Shown here: positions 29,001 through 40,567 of the stretch, piece after piece | Position numbering within the stretch: the first letter of the stretch is position 1 | How the letters are laid out: each line of letters opens with the position of its first letter | Assembly (NCBI RefSeq): GCF_963675165.1 | Contig: NC_087383.1 | Coordinates: 372,001-436,000 of the forward strand | Source: Halichondria panicea | Lineage: Eukaryota > Porifera > Demospongiae > Suberitida > Halichondriidae | Direction of reading: 5' to 3' | DNA length: 64,000 bases | Position numbers and translations under genes: made by a program | Notes under the pieces: model-generated | Databases searched by the model: none | Seen by the model: the letters and a program-made list of their open reading frames with translations, nothing else | Told to the model about the DNA's origin: nothing

Positions 29001-32000
29001 ATGTTCACTTCACTGTTCCCTCTCTCCCTCCCTCACAGTTGAACGACACTGATGTCACTATGAGGATCGTGCTGCGTGTGCAAGACAGCCTAATAGGGAA
29101 CAATCACAACACCATCTACCCCAAAATAACAGTACGCACACATCCCGGGCAAATCTCCTTCAATCCAAATCTTTCTGAGTGTATGTTTCTCGATGTGGGC
29201 AACACTTTCATCCTCACCTCATCATATCTGAACTCTACCACCGACTTTCAGGACCAATCTCCTGAGATCGCATACGATGTTCTCGTCGCCCCGAGCAACG
29301 GACGTTTGGAAGTGTACGAAGCCAACCGATGGTCCCTTATCAACGAGAGCATATCCTCTCGAAAATTTCTAAACACACCGTCTGTGATTGGCTACTTCAC
29401 TCAGAAAAACATCGACGATGGACATGTTAGGTTTGTCCACACTGGGGAAGATGGAGGCATTCACACTCTCAAGTTTCGGTTGAGAAGTTCCGTATACATT
29501 CAGCCTAGTAGTAACCCAAACGGGTACGAAAGTGTGTGTTTTCACACTTTAGACGATTTCCTGTTGATTCAACCCGAATTCGTTATCGACCCTCGTAACG
29601 TGTCAGTTCTCGAGGGCGACCGCACACTCATCAACCATAATATTATCAGCGTGGCTCTGAGCGAACAGGAAGTGCTCTATGCTCCTGTCGGTTTAGGAGT
29701 GGACATAAAAATTGAACAACTACAGCCGATCTTTGTACTCGAGTCTCCACCCAGTGTCGGTGAAATACAAGTTCGTGGGGTACCGATTTTCTCTGGAGGA
29801 AATTTCTCTCTTGCTGATTTTCAATCCGATGTAGTTTATTATCAAAATAATGGTAACGAGCTCGAGGAGTCTAGTGACTCTTTTAACATTCGGATAGAAC
29901 CAACCGTGAGTGTGCCTCTGATTAAACAACCACGCCCCTCTGATGTCATCACCATGACGATTATCGTGTCACCAGATAATGACAACATACCAACGTACAG
30001 TCTACACAGTATAAACGTGACTGAAGGCTCGTATGTGATTATAACAAGAGGGCATATCTTGGTAGAGGATGCTGACTTGCCCAGGGAAGAGCTAACCATT
30101 TCGTTCAGGAGGCCTCGCTCTAATAGACCTGACGTGAGAGCTTGTGTGATGTGTGATGTGTGCTTGTTGTGTGATGTGTGATGTGTGTAGAGCTCTGTAA
30201 AGAATAGTCTGTAGTACTGGAACACTTTATTTGAACTACAGTGTTATTGCCTGTGTAGCTTGTGTGCATGTTGACCCTTTACCTAATATTGTAGACTGTA
30301 CATGTACATGTAGGTCATTTTGTATTGCCTTTATGACAGCATGCAATAAATGTATGTTGCTAAGTGCTCCATTAAATGTTTCCACCCCACATTTACACAC
30401 ACACAGGAGACCCCCACTGGCTACTTTGCTTTTCGCAACAAATTCGACGAACGCATCACCAAGTGCTCAATGTCAAACATTTTGAATGCGGAGGTGGTGT
30501 TTGTACATCAATTGGACCCGTCAGTTCCTCTCTCATACAACCAGGCCCTCAAGATTACCGATGGTGGTTCGATCTTAAGACCCTGGCCGGTAAGTAATGG
30601 CCGTGTATGTGTAACAAATTAGTGGGTATTTTTTTAAAAATAGGCCTATTTTCGGAGCTAACTTTGAGCGGCCATAACTTGAGTTAGGAAGGTTCGATAT
30701 CAAAACTAAAAGATGTATTTAGTAGGTGTTTGGTTGTGCTACAATATGGTGTGCTTATTTTTTATAGTCCAAATTGTCCATTTTCTGGAAAAAAGCGTGG
30801 ATGTTTTTTCTAAATCAGGCCTATTTTCGGAGCTAACTTTGAGAAGCCATAACTTGAGTTACGAAGGTTTGATATCAAAACTAAAAGATGTATATTTAGT
30901 AGGTGTTTGGTTGTGCTACAAAATGGTGTGCTTATTTTTTATAGTCCATTTTCTGGAAAAAAGCGTGGGCTATTATTAGTGGGTGTTTTTTCTAAATCAG
31001 GCCTGTTTTCAGAGCTAACTTTGATTGTCCATAACTTGAGTTAGGATGGTCCGATATCAAAACTAAAAGATGCATTTAGTAGCTGTTTGGTTGTGCTAAA
31101 AAATGGTGTGCTTAAATCAGCGATTTTTTTTATAGTCCAAATTGTCCATTTTCTGGGAAAAAGCGTGGGCTAATTAGTGGATGTTTTTTCTAAATCAGGC
31201 CTACTTTCGGATCTAACTTTGAGAAGCCATAACTTGAGTTAGGATTGTCCAATATCAAAACTAAAAGATGCATTTAGTAGCTGTTTAGTAGTGTGCTACA
31301 ATATGGTGTGCTTAAATCATCAATTTTTTTAGAGTCCATTTTCTGGAGTATGATACAATGTATAAGACATACGAGTTGTGCTATGACTACACCCCTTCCC
31401 CTTGCAGATTATTGAGGTCCATGCCATCCCTCATACTCTGACTGTGATCGAACCTGACTCCGCCCATTGTCTCTCACTTGACCTAACGTCGAATCGAAAC
31501 CAAATCCTCAACATCAGTGACTATGAATTTACGATGCGTGACCCTCATGGAATGGACTCTAACCTCGTTAACATGGTAAATGTGTCGATGGGGGAATCCC
31601 TTCTATACGGCCAGGTCGTCAATGGCAACCAGGATTCTGCGTCACAGTTCACCATCAGTGATCTACGTATGGGAAGAATACAATATCAGTACACATCTAC
31701 GGAACTTTATCGTCTTCGAGTCGAAACAGTAGAACTTTATTTCCAGTACGGACATACTCTTGAGGGCCCATACCTATACAATATTTGCATCAATCCGATT
31801 CAAATTCCAGATTACATTCAAGTGCAAGCCGCTACCGTCTCAAACGATGGACTCTCAGTCATTAACTCCACCCATCTCTGGGCCAACGATACACGCGGTG
31901 ACAGCGGGGCAGCTATTCTGTACAATATCACCAACCCTCCAGCACACGGTATCATCATCAACGAGGGTATTCCATCGAGCATTCCAATTGATTTCTTCAC

Positions 32001-35000
32001 CCAAGCGGACGTAGATAACATGCATATCGCATATTTGAGACCTCTCAAATCGGGTCGATTGCCTGATAATTTCACCTTTCAAGTGTGCTCTCGAGTGGGT
32101 GTGTGCAGTGAGGAGAAAGAACTGATTCTCAACATCCACTTCGTTAATTTAACGATAGTCAATCCCGGCATAAGTGTAATTGAGGGAGACAATTATACAA
32201 TCCGCATCAACGACTTTAGTGTGACCCCTCCCCCTGGTTACAGTATAGTTCGTTTCCACCCTGCCATGCACCCCAAGTATGGTGTGCTCGTATTGCACTC
32301 GCAATTTGCCCCATCAGATCCGGACATAATGCCGACGAGATTCGACGCGGAGGACATACGCATTGGGAACCTTATGTACCAGAGTAACACATCATACGAG
32401 GTTTTGTTCGATTCCTTCACTGTAGGAATAGCTACGTATCGTTTGTCAAACCCGAAAGATGTCATCACCATTACAGAACTAATCAACATTCGTATAATAC
32501 CAGTCAACGATCATGTTCCGTCAATCATTGTAAATTTACCCGATGAGCTGGTCGTCTCAAAAGGTGGTTCGATCCAAATTACAAGCGTACATTTGAGTGC
32601 TGATGACAAGGATAGTGACGTCGACAACAAAGACTTGATCTACACTACGATTGCTAACACTCCTTTCAACAGCTACATGTATTTGGACTCTGACCCTGAC
32701 TTGAGAATCAACAATTGGACAGAACAAAATGTTCGAGATGGTAGACTTTTCCTGAAAGCCTCTGAATTCAGCGAAGTACCCAAAGACATTCTCTTATTAA
32801 GAGTCGATGAAACTTTAGAGCTAGCCAAGTTGGAAAGGGGTGGTGCTAATAGACAAATCGTGAATATCAAAATTGTTGACATCATTTTTACTGAAGTGCC
32901 TGGACGTGTCAATTTCGAAGTTTTGGAAGGGGGGAATGCGACAATAGATGGTCAACATCTCCGCTACTCTGCCAACGATTATAATGTGGACAGCGATGAA
33001 AAGATACTGTATGAAGTCACAGCACCCCCTTCTCATGGACAGCTGTTTCTGAACGGAACTATACTACTATATGGTGGAAAGTTCAGTCAGCTACAAGTTG
33101 TAAACAGAGAACTGTGGTACTCACATGACCATAGCAACACATTTAATGACTCATTCAAATTCAAACTCAGTGATCACATGGGACGTGAGAGAGATAAAAA
33201 CTTCTCGTTTGGCATCACCATAGAGATAATCGATGACGACTCTCCTGAGGCTGTTATATTTGACCCTGTGCTATTAGTTCTTAGAAACGAGGTACTTATA
33301 AACGAGAATGTTATCAGAATCACGGATAACGACACCATAGAAGGAAAAGAAGTCTTCGACTCCGATCATGATAAAATTGTCTGCACTGTGATCAATGCAA
33401 CAGAACGAGGTATCATTGAATTGAATCGAGCTCAAGGAGGTTGGACCCTCACGAAAGAATTTTCGAAATTTGATCTAGAAGAAGATACTGTTCGCTACAG
33501 GAGCACATCGGGTACGCTATCAGGTGTTCTTCAAGATAGTTTCATTTTCAGTATCTCTGACGGGACTAACACTGCCAACACCACGTACAAAGTGAACATA
33601 TACCTCCTTCCCGAAATTGTCGAGCTCACCGTAGGCACTCTGGCCATTGAAGAAGATCAAAATGGTGCTCTCGAGTCGCTAGATTTCATAGTCGAGCATT
33701 TTTACCTCAGCCAAGCCCCAGGTGCTTTTATCATCACATCTCCGCCTACCAAAGGCTATCTCAGGAATACCGTAACTGAGGAGACAGCAATTTCCAATTT
33801 TACCACTTCTCAGTTAAAAAGACAATCCATTGTGTATATTCATTACGGAGGAGAGGACGAGGGTGACGAATTTACGTTCTTCTACCGATCAGATACGATG
33901 CAAGGGATTAGCCGCGAGAGTGATCCACATGTATTTGATATCATTATCACTCCGCATAACGACCAAAGGCCGATACTAGACCCAGGCAGAGAGCTAACTT
34001 TGCAGTTATGGGCGGGAGAAACCAAAGTCCTGAGTGAGGAATACTTGAACACCACTGATAAGGACACAGACAGTCAAGGACTGAGGTACACTATCTTGAA
34101 AGATACGGTAGATGCGTACATAGCCTATTCTAACGATACTGCTAAGGCTATCTCAACCTTCACACAACAAGATGTAAATGAAGCGAAGATATCGTTTGTG
34201 CATAAACAAGACCCGGACGGATACATATACTATAATGTGACAGATGGAGAGTTTGTTGTGTCTGGCAATTTCTCGTTTGAATCCGATCCTCTCATACTGT
34301 TTTGTGATGTGAAACCGTGGACCACCGTGTCAGTATCACGACTGGGAAGTGTGGTGTTGTCTTTTGACAATGTAAATTGTGTAACTAACGATCAAGAACC
34401 TCGTGAAATATTCTACCACATTCTATCGGAATTGCAATACGGAGAATTTTTGGTGAACAACGAAAGAGTGATGTCCTTCTCTAAGAGGGAAGTTGATAAC
34501 GGTGTTGTATCCTATAGGCACACAGAGGAGGATAGATGGGAAGCTATTGAGACTGTGAGGTTAGAAATTGAAACAGACTTTGACACAACAGTTAGAAAGG
34601 ACCTCAGTATTAACATCGATTTGCCCCAGGTGGAGGAGGGTAGACCTGCCATCAATACCGGGGCTACTGTAATTGAAGGGAACACCATCTGTTTGAGTCT
34701 ATCCTCCCTAGATGCTAGGAATGTTCGTTACCAAGCATGGAAGAATGCCGGCAATGGTCGACCAGATCTCAATGATACGAATATTCGATTTAGTCTGATG
34801 CAAACTCCGTCACACGGAAGTCTGGTGGTCAACGGAAGTCTGGTGGTCAACGACAAACCTATTTCTGAATCATATTTTTCACATAGTGATCTGGCTAGTG
34901 GCAATGTGTGCTACAGTCACGATAATTCTGAAACTCTGTCGGATTCATTTGGATTTAGTCTCACAGTCGTGGGTTTCCAACAACAATACAATGTTGAGGA

Positions 35001-37095
35001 CACCTTCAGTATTACCATAATATCGGTCAATGACGTTCCTCCTGTGCTAGCCACCATCCAGCCCAGGATGGAACTAGTAGTCGGATTCGTACACACTCTC
35101 ACAACACATATCCTGGAGATTACTGATGAAGATAGCTCAGCGGAAGATATTGAGATTGTTATCAGATCTCTGCCGAAAGATGGTGTAATTTTTCAAATCT
35201 TACTCAAAGATGTAGTATTGAATGTGGGCGAAAATTTCACTCAGGCGAATGTAAATGCTGGTCATGTGACACTAAAAGGATTGTCAATGGGAACATTTTT
35301 ATTCTCTTTCTATTTCACTGATAATATTGTCCCACCGACCCAGCCCACCCCCCACCAGTTTAATGTCAGTGTTGTACCACACACACTCAATATTATGGGC
35401 ACGAAGCGTGTGATTTTACAACAAAACGAACAGAAAGTGAAAATCACTAAAGAGTTTCTATACTCCGACACAAACGGGGACAATGGAGCCACAGTTTACA
35501 GTATAGTTACTCACCCCACGGTTGGTATTGTATATAATCAAACCACCCCCCATTCTAAAGATATTCATAGGACGGACAGATTCACTCAAGAAGATATTGA
35601 CAACGAGAGAGTGTGGTATATCCCCAACCCTGACTCTCGGGAACACAGCGATTCGTTTGTCGTGACTCTTAGCAACAAAGACGAGTACGTTCCCAACGAA
35701 ACGGTCTCAGTGCACGTCCTTGTGTGGGGTGAAGTGAAGAGCGGCACATTTGTTGATTTCACGGATATTGAAAGTGAATACTCCTTCCAATTGCCTGAGG
35801 ACATTTTTACACTTACTCAACCAGACATTCGTCAACCTATTCGTCAGATCGACCCTCCGAAATACGGCCACCTGGAACTAAGATTCCGAGATTCCAAGAG
35901 GGCAGCTGGGAACGAGAAAAATGCCTTCTCCTTCCATTATGATGATCTTCACCGCGGCTGGGTATTTTATGTGTGGGATTACGACCAACCACTGTCAGCG
36001 TCTGAAATGGAGGACAATGTTATGAAGGACAATTTTACACTTCTGGTTGAGGCCACTGGTTTTAGGCCTGGAGAAGCCTTTATTGAACTGAGTATTGTCC
36101 CCCCGTTTATTGCTACACCACCCCCTATGATTGATAGCACTCGTGTCTCCGTCATTCCAGATGTATCAACACCAACAACTACAGAATTGGAACCTGAATC
36201 AGGATTCCCAGTGTTCACTCTGGTTCCAATCATCGGAGTTGTCCTATTGCTACTGCTCATCATAGTAATCATCATTGGATTTTGTCTTACTCAACAGAAA
36301 AGAATTCGTAAGAAGCTCCATCTTGACATAGCCACTCCCACTCACCGTCCTAACGAGGTTCTCTCCATCAGTCCCTCACCCACAAGACACGCGCATCAGT
36401 TCAACTTTGAACCTGACAGTGAAGACGAGCGTTCTCTTTCGTCTGGGTTCTCAGAAGATGCGGAACTGCCTCCACTGAGAAGTCCGATACGAAGCCCCAC
36501 CCACTCCCACGCATTCTCGTACAGCCAGCCCTACTCAGTCCCTAGTCCCACGTACACAGCACATCGGCCTCTCCCTTTAATGGCCCATCGTCCTAGGGTT
36601 CTCAGTAACGTTTCAATTACTCTATCAGGACGTCAATCTGCCATGTCAGAAATCAGCGTCAACGAATCAAATCACTCCTATTCTCGCTCCCTACCCAGAC
36701 CACCCCCTCTCAACATTGCCATGCCCGTACCTGTACGTCCTGCCTCTCAAGTGGCGTACAGTGCTGTTAATGCCGAGTCTGGCTACAGCACTCGTACTCA
36801 TACGAATGATAATTCAAGACACCAGAGCCGTTCCAGCGTCCTGTACGAGGAAGGGGAGGAGCTAACTGGTGGGGAATTTCCTTCAGCCCTTGAGGATCAT
36901 GTGATCACTGTCAAAGGTCATATAACTAATGACAGGGATCATGTGACTACTGTTTGTGTACCTGATGAAGACATGGAGGTGGACGAAGGTCAGGGAGTTA
37001 ATGAACTGTTGGATCTAAATCTAAATGATCCGAATGTGCAGCAACTGTTTCGGTCCACACATCCTGTCCTCAAGAAACAAGAATACTGGTTTTGA
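23496..37095 (+). CDS. CSPG4: CSPG4/NG2-like transmembrane proteoglycan
   Basis: Large type I surface protein. Exons: 23496-23592, 27305-28128, 28361-28432, 28538-28858, 29039-30133, 30407-30589 and 31408-37095; phases agree, about 2759 residues (human CSPG4 2322). Exon 1 encodes a signal peptide (MSVSYVKALALILLMSVCSI). The mature part begins ASFYGATQSY, like the ASFFG start of CSPG4, then a single laminin-G-like domain (two in vertebrates). A long array of CSPG repeats follows, with recurring F(T/S)Q..(I/V)..G.(V/I) and D.F.F..S motifs and many N-glycosylation sites. One transmembrane helix lies near residues 2466-2490 (VVLLLLLIIVIIIGFCL), then a basic stop-transfer and a tail of about 268 residues. 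The tail ends HPVLKKQEYWF, matching the PDZ-binding end of vertebrate CSPG4 (ALKNGQYWV). The fly counterpart is Kon-tiki. AATAAA occurs at 23482, just before the start codon. Confidence 0.92.
24340..24665. repeat. Diverged tandem repeat, about 95-bp unit
   Basis: About three and a half diverged units with TATTCATAGAGTGAT(G/A)GTGCTT, ATTACAGA and CTCATG...CAGGCAAT in order. It lies in the first CSPG4 intron. Confidence 0.6.
25008..25190. mobile_element. Foldback/MITE-like element
   Basis: Begins ACAGTGGAGCCCCTCTATAA and ends AACAGAGGTTCCCTGTA, partly inverted copies. The interior repeats (T/C)GGCCTTT and GTTATA. No coding capacity. It lies in the first CSPG4 intron. Confidence 0.5.
25222..25302. 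repeat. 12-bp tandem repeat
   Basis: About seven copies of GCCGCATCGATT, one with GCTGCATCGATT. Intronic in CSPG4. Confidence 0.93.
25911..26046. repeat. (GT)n microsatellite
   Basis: About 135 bp of GT with GGGTGT interruptions, in the first CSPG4 intron. Confidence 0.95.
27010..27200. mobile_element. MITE-like element, ATACCGTATAGCG family
   Basis: Starts ATACCGTATAGCGGG and ends with its partial complement CCCGCTATAC. A nested perfect inverted pair, CGAGGGTATAAATGTTTGCGG and its complement, spans about 27032-27093. It lies 100 bp upstream of CSPG4 exon 2. Confidence 0.75.
30640..31350. repeat. Tandem repeat, about 175-200-bp unit (CSPG4 intron)
   Basis: Four diverged units start near 30643, 30818, 31000 and 31199. 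Each carries GGCCT(A/G)(T/C)TTTC, AACTTTGA, CCATAACTTGAGTTA, ATCAAAACTAAAAGATG, TTAGTAG(G/C)TGTTTGG and CCATTTTCTGG...AAAAAGCGTGG. The same family, reverse-complemented, fills a CCT3 intron at 56690-57840. Confidence 0.88.
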
Positions 37096-37623
37096 TTCTA
37101 GCCAGGCCATTATTTTAGTACTGCTTATAGCTCATTCTAATCCCACCATTCAATTTCTATGTAGCCTCAAAGATCCTATCAATCTCAAACGTTTTGTACA
37201 TCTATCTTTTTGTTGCAATTTGAATCAGCTATTTTTTATTACCGTGTTTGTTATCATGTATGTTATCTCTCGCTCTGTTTATTGTTAATGTATTTGAATT
37301 GCTTGTCAATTCATTGTCAATTGTCAACTTATGAATTATGATCTCAAAAATTAATTGATTGTGGTATTACAATTGCTGGTGCATGCATAAAAAAAAGCAT
37401 GAAGCATTAAACTACTAGTAGTACAGCCATGGCCATGCAGCTACAATGATCAACATGTTATTAAGCTGTGAATGTAATGTGAAAATCAATACTGATCTCA
37501 CCTAATATGTGATGATAAGCACACTTGATAACCATTTTCACCTGCAATAGTGGCAACAACTGTACAGGTGCTGCATGATCCCACTAGCATTTACAGTGTA
37601 GATCAAAGTGCAGCAGCTATAAG
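37096..37623. other. Intergenic: CSPG4 3' flank to homeobox gene
   Basis: AT-rich 3' UTR of CSPG4 (ATTAAA near 37405) followed by upstream sequence of the homeobox gene. No additional gene is seen. Confidence 0.5.
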
Positions 37624-38436
37624 ATGTCTTCCTTCACTATTGAGGCCATTCTTGGGCTAGGTACTGACAAATCTACTGAGAAGAGTGAGGATGGAATGTC
37701 CTCAGCAGCTGCCTCCAGTGTGGAACAAGATGGAGAACCCTCAGTGTGTGTGCATAGCACAGCCACTACAGGAGCAATGGAGACAAGCGCAAGTGAGTTA
37801 TAGTTAGAGCAGCATAGCTAGCTGGGGAGTAGCTACGCCCCTCTATTGTCCAGCTAGTTCAGCTCTTGCATGGCTGCACAGCTAGTAAGACAATGTACAT
37901 GTATCTACATACAACCGCATAATCTGTGTTTGCAAAAGGAATTGCAATAAGTTCATGTCTGCATTAGCACTTTTCTCAATCATTATTGTCTACCTGCAGG
38001 CTTACAATACACTCATCACTACCAAACCCCGCCGGTATTCTCCACACCACCTGCACCTCCAATTATTGCAAGCCCCACAGCCCTCACTCCATCACATATC
38101 ACCAGACCCTCCCTCCTACCGTTCCATACACCGTCACTTCTACTATGGCCAAATCTACCCTACCTTCCACTCTCTCCAACAGCCACTGCACAAACCTCCC
38201 GAAGGAGAAAAGCCAGGACCGTCTTCAGTGATGACCAGATGAGTCAACTAGAAAAAAGCTTCGAAGAGAAAAAGTATTTATCCATCCCAGAGAGAATTGG
38301 ACTTGCTCAAGCCCTGAGACTGACAGAACAGCAAGTCAAGACGTGGTATCAGAATCGGAGAACCAAGTGGAAACGACAGCTATCAGAGCAGGATAGACAG
38401 GAAGCAATGGAAGAAGAGGAATCCGACAGTCCATAA
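37624..38436 (+). CDS. BarBSH: Bar/Bsh-class homeobox transcription factor
   Basis: Two exons, 37624-37792 and 38000-38436, giving 201 residues. The homeodomain is residues 124-183: [20 protein letters not shown], then [20 protein letters not shown], then [20 protein letters not shown]. Helix 3 [16 protein letters not shown] is typical of Bar-family proteins, while KARTVFS and LSIPER lean toward Bsh/Bsx, so it fits the sponge BarBSH type. The N terminus [10 protein letters not shown] fits an engrailed-homology-1 motif (FxIxxIL), which recruits Groucho/TLE corepressors in NK-like factors. Between them is a Pro/Thr-rich linker, and the tail is acidic (MEEEESDSP). The exon 1 donor GTGAGT and the acceptor CTGCAG are strong. 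The exact orthology class within ANTP-class NK-like genes is not settled here. Confidence 0.9.
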
Positions 38437-39099
38437 CATGATGTTTACGTGTATCTATAGGAACCAATCTTTTCATACAAATGACAATGCTCAGTGTTTT
38501 TGTATTAACCACATGTGCCATCCATTTATGTTTATTTGCACTGAATCAACCATCACATCATATTTATCACCTTGAATGCAAATATGAGCACTCATCAATT
38601 AATTATAAAGCAAAAATGTGTTAAATAGAACACCAAACCGAGACCTAATTAATGTCTATAATGTAAGTGTATTTTTTTTTATTCCTTATTAATTTGTCCT
38701 TTTTGTGGGGACAACCTCCTTTGTACTATAATAATTATGTATACTTGTGCTTTTTCGATCTGTAAGATTGGTTAATCTCATCAATTTTCCCCCACTTGTA
38801 AGCCCATGTTTTTTCCTCCAAAATGATTAAGGTGTGATATGGATAGAGCTCATAAACCATGAGAAAGGACCATCCCGAGTTATGGCTTTTCGAAGTGTAC
38901 TGCACCATCTGCATGCAGCATAGATCTATGCAGTAAGTGAGCCCCGCCCCCGCATTGCAGCCAGTGGGTGAGCCCCTCCCCACGTTGCACTCTAACTAGA
39001 AAAAGCCCAGGAAAAAAGCAAAAGCTGTTTGGATCCAAGACAAGATGACTCTCAGGAGATAACTACACACGGACCCAGCAGCTGACGTACAGTAAATGC
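38437..39099. other. Intergenic region
   Basis: AT-rich 3' flank of the homeobox gene, then a short GC-richer stretch (38935-38990, CCCCGCCCCCGC) that may be the promoter of the microprotein gene at 39100. No other gene is seen. Confidence 0.45.
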
Positions 39100-39362
39100 A
39101 TGGCAGGAATCTTAGCGGCTGCCCAGGACCAGGATTCAGAAGATGTGGTGCCTAACAAAGTGGTCATGCTGGTTGTGGCACTGGTCATATTTCACCTGGG
39201 AGTACTTGTATCCCTTAACAACATAACATCAATTCTCTACTATGTTTGTGTAATAGATATGGAATATTGTTGTCTTTAACCTATTTTCAGGTCTATTGGT
39301 TGTTTAAAGCGTTTTCTCCAATAGATGAATCTCAGCCAGCAGCTAAAATTCGTATCTCATAA
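39100..39362 (+). CDS. Small single-pass membrane protein, 59 residues
   Basis: Two exons, 39100-39207 and 39291-39362, in phase 0. The N terminus is MAGILAAAQDQDSEDVVPNK, then a hydrophobic helix (VVMLVVALVIFHLGVLVYWLF) that crosses the splice junction, then KAFSPIDESQPAAKIRIS. The acceptor CTATTTTCAG is strong; the donor GTATCC is weaker. The intron is 83 bp. The helix being continuous across the junction supports the model. AATAAA lies near 39680. I do not recognise the family; it resembles the many small integral membrane (SMIM-type) proteins in general layout only. Confidence 0.6.
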
Positions 39363-40567
39363 ATAAGACATCGGATCATGACACTCAGACGTCCTGCAAT
39401 TAACACTCACAATTTGTATAGCCGTTTTATCGCTTCATTTCTCATGATCAGTGGCTTCCTTTGTTGTTATAATTATGTTCGTTAGTGTTTTATGTGTGCC
39501 TAACTGTTGAGTGTTATTCATTTTTTGCATACCAAACGTGTCCATTGAACCAAACATTGACATTGTTATGTAGAAATTAGCATGCATGGGTTCTGTTTTA
39601 TCAAGCAGTTTAGTGTTTGATTCTGAAATTACTTTAACAACTGGGTGGGTGTGGCTGATCTAATTGTAGGAATAGTTAGCAATAAACATCAAGCCATTGT
39701 GTGTACGTGTGTGGTGTGTTAGCTTGTATATCTCGAGCTATGTAAACCCAGCAAGCCTTTGGTATTACAGTCCTCTCTGTCTGATTGCAAACTGAGCTAA
39801 CTATCTCTCTGTACCTAGGTGAGTTGGTTGCAAGGTCGCCGTAGCTATTAAAACATTATTTTATGCATGGTTGTTGATTGGGTTTTTTGATAGCTAGCAA
39901 AGCTTGTGATTTTCGTGTAAAAGTTACAAAATATATAAACTAAAGGGAGTGCTCAGCTAAAGGGAGTGCTCAGCTAAAGGGAGTGCTCAACTAAAGGGAG
40001 TGCTCAGCATGCACATTATGGTATTTTTAAAGGATATTGCATAAGCTAAGCATATTAAACACAGGGTCCTGGAATAACTCTGTGTATGGATGGTAGCTCT
40101 ACTGTGTTTGCAATACTTTTAATACTGGTGCATGAGTTTAAAGAACCACAATACTAATGGATTATAATGGAAAGTTATTTGCATTCTCGTTATTATCCGA
40201 GTAGCCTTTATTTGTAAACCTTTGTCATGTTCCATCACTGTACACCTGAGCCAATGGGTGTATTAATTACCTATCAAATCCACGCTGTAGACTAGACGGT
40301 ATTAGATTGATATTATAAGGTATAAAGTTGCGACCTTTTGCATAACCTTTAACTCTTCTCAGCCAAAGGTTGTAATTCAATATTGAAACAAACGGCTGTG
40401 CCATAGCATTCCATGGCTTGCTAGATTGATGCCTAAGTATAATTATGCATTGTGTTTCTGTGTGTGTAGTCTTCCTAGCCGTAAGTATAATCACATCAAT
40501 AGATTTATGAGAAAATTTTTTTGTCCCCTTAGAGGCTATCTCACAAGACGTCTTCTATTGTCACAGG
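39363..40567. other. Intergenic region with a 17-bp tandem repeat
   Basis: AT-rich spacer between the microprotein gene and the ZNF410-like gene. It contains four copies of CTAAAGGGAGTGCTCAG (39941-40010). A 5' UTR exon of the downstream gene could lie near 40440-40485 (GTAAGT at 40480), but this is not demonstrable. No other gene is seen. Confidence 0.5.
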
